Shown: positions 7,678 to 8,874 of the stretch, in pieces
Position numbering within the stretch: the first letter of the stretch is position 1
How the letters are laid out: each line of letters opens with the position of its first letter
DNA from: Alphaproteobacteria bacterium
Lineage (GTDB): Bacteria; Pseudomonadota; Alphaproteobacteria; Rhizobiales; Aestuariivirgaceae
Reading direction: 5' to 3'
NCBI GenBank assembly: GCA_024639035.1
Contig: JAHEJE010000111.1
Location: 1-8,874, forward strand
DNA: 8,874 nucleotides
The notes under the pieces: model-generated
Seen by the model: only the letters and a program-made list of their open reading frames with translations
What the model was told of the DNA's origin: nothing
The model's database searches: none
Made by a program: the position numbers and the translations under genes

Positions 7678-7701
7678 GCGGCCATGCAAATGGCGTGCCG
7701 C
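7678..7701 (-). other. Intercistronic hairpin between cpaE and cpaF
   Basis: In the 57 nt gap, plus-strand GCCAT (7681-7685) pairs with ATGGC (7690-7694) around a 4 nt loop. An outer GCG (7678-7680) can pair with CGC (7699-7701) across a 4 nt bulge. An alternative outer pairing GCGGC/GCCGC (7678-7682 with 7697-7701) is also possible. The structure starts directly after the cpaE stop. There is no run of U after it in the transcript, so it does not look like a terminator; it could affect mRNA stability or differential expression, or be chance. Confidence 0.3.
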
Positions 7702-8874
7702 CTAATTGCTGCTGAACAGGATCTTTTCGAGATCGCGCGAAACCTTGTTACGCCGCTTGAGTTCGGACACCGGCACGCCGCGGTCGATGGCCTCGCGCAC
7801 CAGCTTGGTTTCGTCGCCTACATATCCCGCCAGTGCATCTCCCAGCACCTGTTCAGCCTCTTTGGCGGAAATTCCGGTCTTGAACAGCTGCCGGCTGTTC
7901 TTGTTGATGATCACCTTGGGATCCGCATCATCGCCAAGGCGCTCATGAATCTCGGTCACCATACGGCGCGCCGCGCGTAGTCCGGGAACCGTGAGTTCCG
8001 TCACAATATAGCATGTTTGCGACCCGAGCAGAATGCTCTCGGTCCAGCTCGTCCAGTTGCGCGGCATGTCGATGACGACATTGGCGAAGCGGGTCGCCAC
8101 CAGATCGAGGAAGCGGGCCACGATGACCGGATCGATATCGGTATACTCGCCAAGTTTGGCGTGCGAGGCCAGCAACGACAGCTTGGGCGAATAATGCGCC
8201 AGCATGATGCCGAGCAGCTGGTCGTCCATGCGGTCGGGATTGGGCACGATGTCGGCCAGAACCATGGAGGGCGGCACATCGAGGTATTCGCCGCACATGC
8301 CGGTCGAGAAATCGAGGTCCACCAGGCAGGTGACGGAGGATTTTTCCTTGCGCTTCTTCTCGCTCATCAAGATGGCGGCATTGACCGCCAGGGTCGTGGC
8401 GCCGGCGCCGCCATGGGCACCGGTAAAGCTGATGCAACGGGTGGTCTGACCGGCCGGTTTTTCGTTGGTCGGCACGACACGGCGGCAGACCTGCACCAAT
8501 TCCTGCGGGTCGGCGGGTTTGCGCAGCCAGTCGGCGACGCGCAGGCGCAGGAACAGGCGCACCATCTCTTCATCGATGCTGGGCGAGACGACCACCACCG
8601 GAACCTCCTCCGGCTTGGCCTCGATCACCTCGTGCATACCGGCCAGGTCGCGCTCGTCGGCGCTGTCGAGTTCGAGCACCAGAACATCGGGTGCGGCCCC
8701 GGTGCGCAACTGCTTGAGAGCATCGTCGCGGCCCGCCTCGATGAACCGCAACTCGCCACCGCGGTCTTTCGCGGCAAGAACCTCCATCGCCTGAACCGTA
8801 GAGGCATCGCGCGTGACCACCAGGATCACCGGCACCGCCCCGGCAGATGTGTCTGACTTAAAAAGTTGGAGCAC
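7702..8874 (-). CDS. cpaE: Tad pilus localisation/assembly protein CpaE (TadZ type), receiver-like plus degenerate MinD/ParA ATPase
   Basis: 390 residues reach the right window edge, where the outermost codon is a GTG. It may be the true start, since the length fits CpaE, but a start further upstream cannot be excluded. Residues about 14-132 look like a response-regulator receiver domain: strand VPVILVVTRD, DVLVLELD with Asp70 near the phosphoacceptor position, VVVVSPS, and RKPADPQEL with the conserved Lys119. Residues about 146-385 are a MinD/ParA-type domain: P-loop GAHGGAGATT (152-161), LVDLDFSTG (184-192) and VVIDMPR (266-272). The P-loop lacks both lysines expected in active deviant Walker A motifs: His at the signature position and Ala in place of the GKT lysine. 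Alphaproteobacterial CpaE proteins commonly have such a P-loop. CpaE positions the Tad machinery at the cell pole in Caulobacter. It is the first Tad gene seen here, upstream of cpaF. Confidence 0.92.
   Translation of the reverse strand: MLQLFKSDTSAGAVPVILVVTRDASTVQAMEVLAAKDRGGELRFIEAGRDDALKQLRTGAAPDVLVLELDSADERDLAGMHEVIEAKPEEVPVVVVSPSIDEEMVRLFLRLRVADWLRKPADPQELVQVCRRVVPTNEKPAGQTTRCISFTGAHGGAGATTLAVNAAILMSEKKRKEKSSVTCLVDLDFSTGMCGEYLDVPPSMVLADIVPNPDRMDDQLLGIMLAHYSPKLSLLASHAKLGEYTDIDPVIVARFLDLVATRFANVVIDMPRNWTSWTESILLGSQTCYIVTELTVPGLRAARRMVTEIHERLGDDADPKVIINKNSRQLFKTGISAKEAEQVLGDALAGYVGDETKLVREAIDRGVPVSELKRRNKVSRDLEKILFSSN

Noticed and set aside
8017..8856. A 279-codon plus-strand open frame opposite cpaE
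   Set aside because: Shadow of cpaE; low-complexity His/Gly/Arg/Asp composition typical of an antisense frame.

Overview
The window comes from a GC-rich chromosome, most likely an alphaproteobacterium. The evidence is a CpaE/CpaF/TadB/TadC set of Caulobacter type, with a CpaE whose P-loop is degenerate as is common in that class, and the tight packing and GC-rich codon use throughout. The order or genus cannot be fixed from the sequence alone. No RNA genes, insertion sequences, CRISPR arrays, attachment sites or tRNA genes were found, and every part of the window longer than about 120 bp is accounted for by a gene.

Left part (about 1-2700): an acyl-CoA catabolic region on the minus strand. 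Read in transcription order it holds a PaaF-like enoyl-CoA hydratase with both catalytic glutamates (2581-1802), a 114 bp gap with an AT-rich, repeat-containing stretch, then a tight trio: a MarR-family regulator (1687-1163), a second, non-canonical crotonase (1170-355) whose start overlaps the marR stop, and the N-terminus of an acyl-CoA dehydrogenase (352-1, cut by the window edge) starting 2 nt after the crotonase stop. The make-up and sequence of this trio resemble clusters for aerobic degradation of 2-aminobenzoate (anthranilate) through its CoA thioester, but the diagnostic ligase and monooxygenase/reductase would lie outside the window, so the substrate is an inference.

Middle (2692-3642): a plus-strand nitronate monooxygenase-type FMN enzyme, divergent from the PaaF-like gene. 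Its stop codon overlaps that of the next, convergent gene within a single CTAG.

Right part (3639-8874): a minus-strand Tad/Flp pilus operon running cpaE (receiver-like plus degenerate MinD/ParA-type ATPase, localisation), cpaF (secretion ATPase), tadB and tadC (inner-membrane platform pair) and a short A24-type prepilin peptidase (cpaA/tadV). Together they form the cytoplasmic motor, membrane platform and pilin-processing enzyme of a tight-adherence pilus. Pilin, CpaB, secretin and CpaD are not present here and are expected upstream of cpaE, beyond the right edge. The peptidase stands last in the operon rather than next to pilin at the front, and no tadD-like TPR gene follows tadC.

Nothing in the window demands a previously undescribed system. 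The points most worth a second look are the crotonase lacking both hydratase glutamates, the putative CoA-dependent aromatic pathway with its repeat-bearing control region, the CpaE P-loop without lysines, and the position of the peptidase gene.
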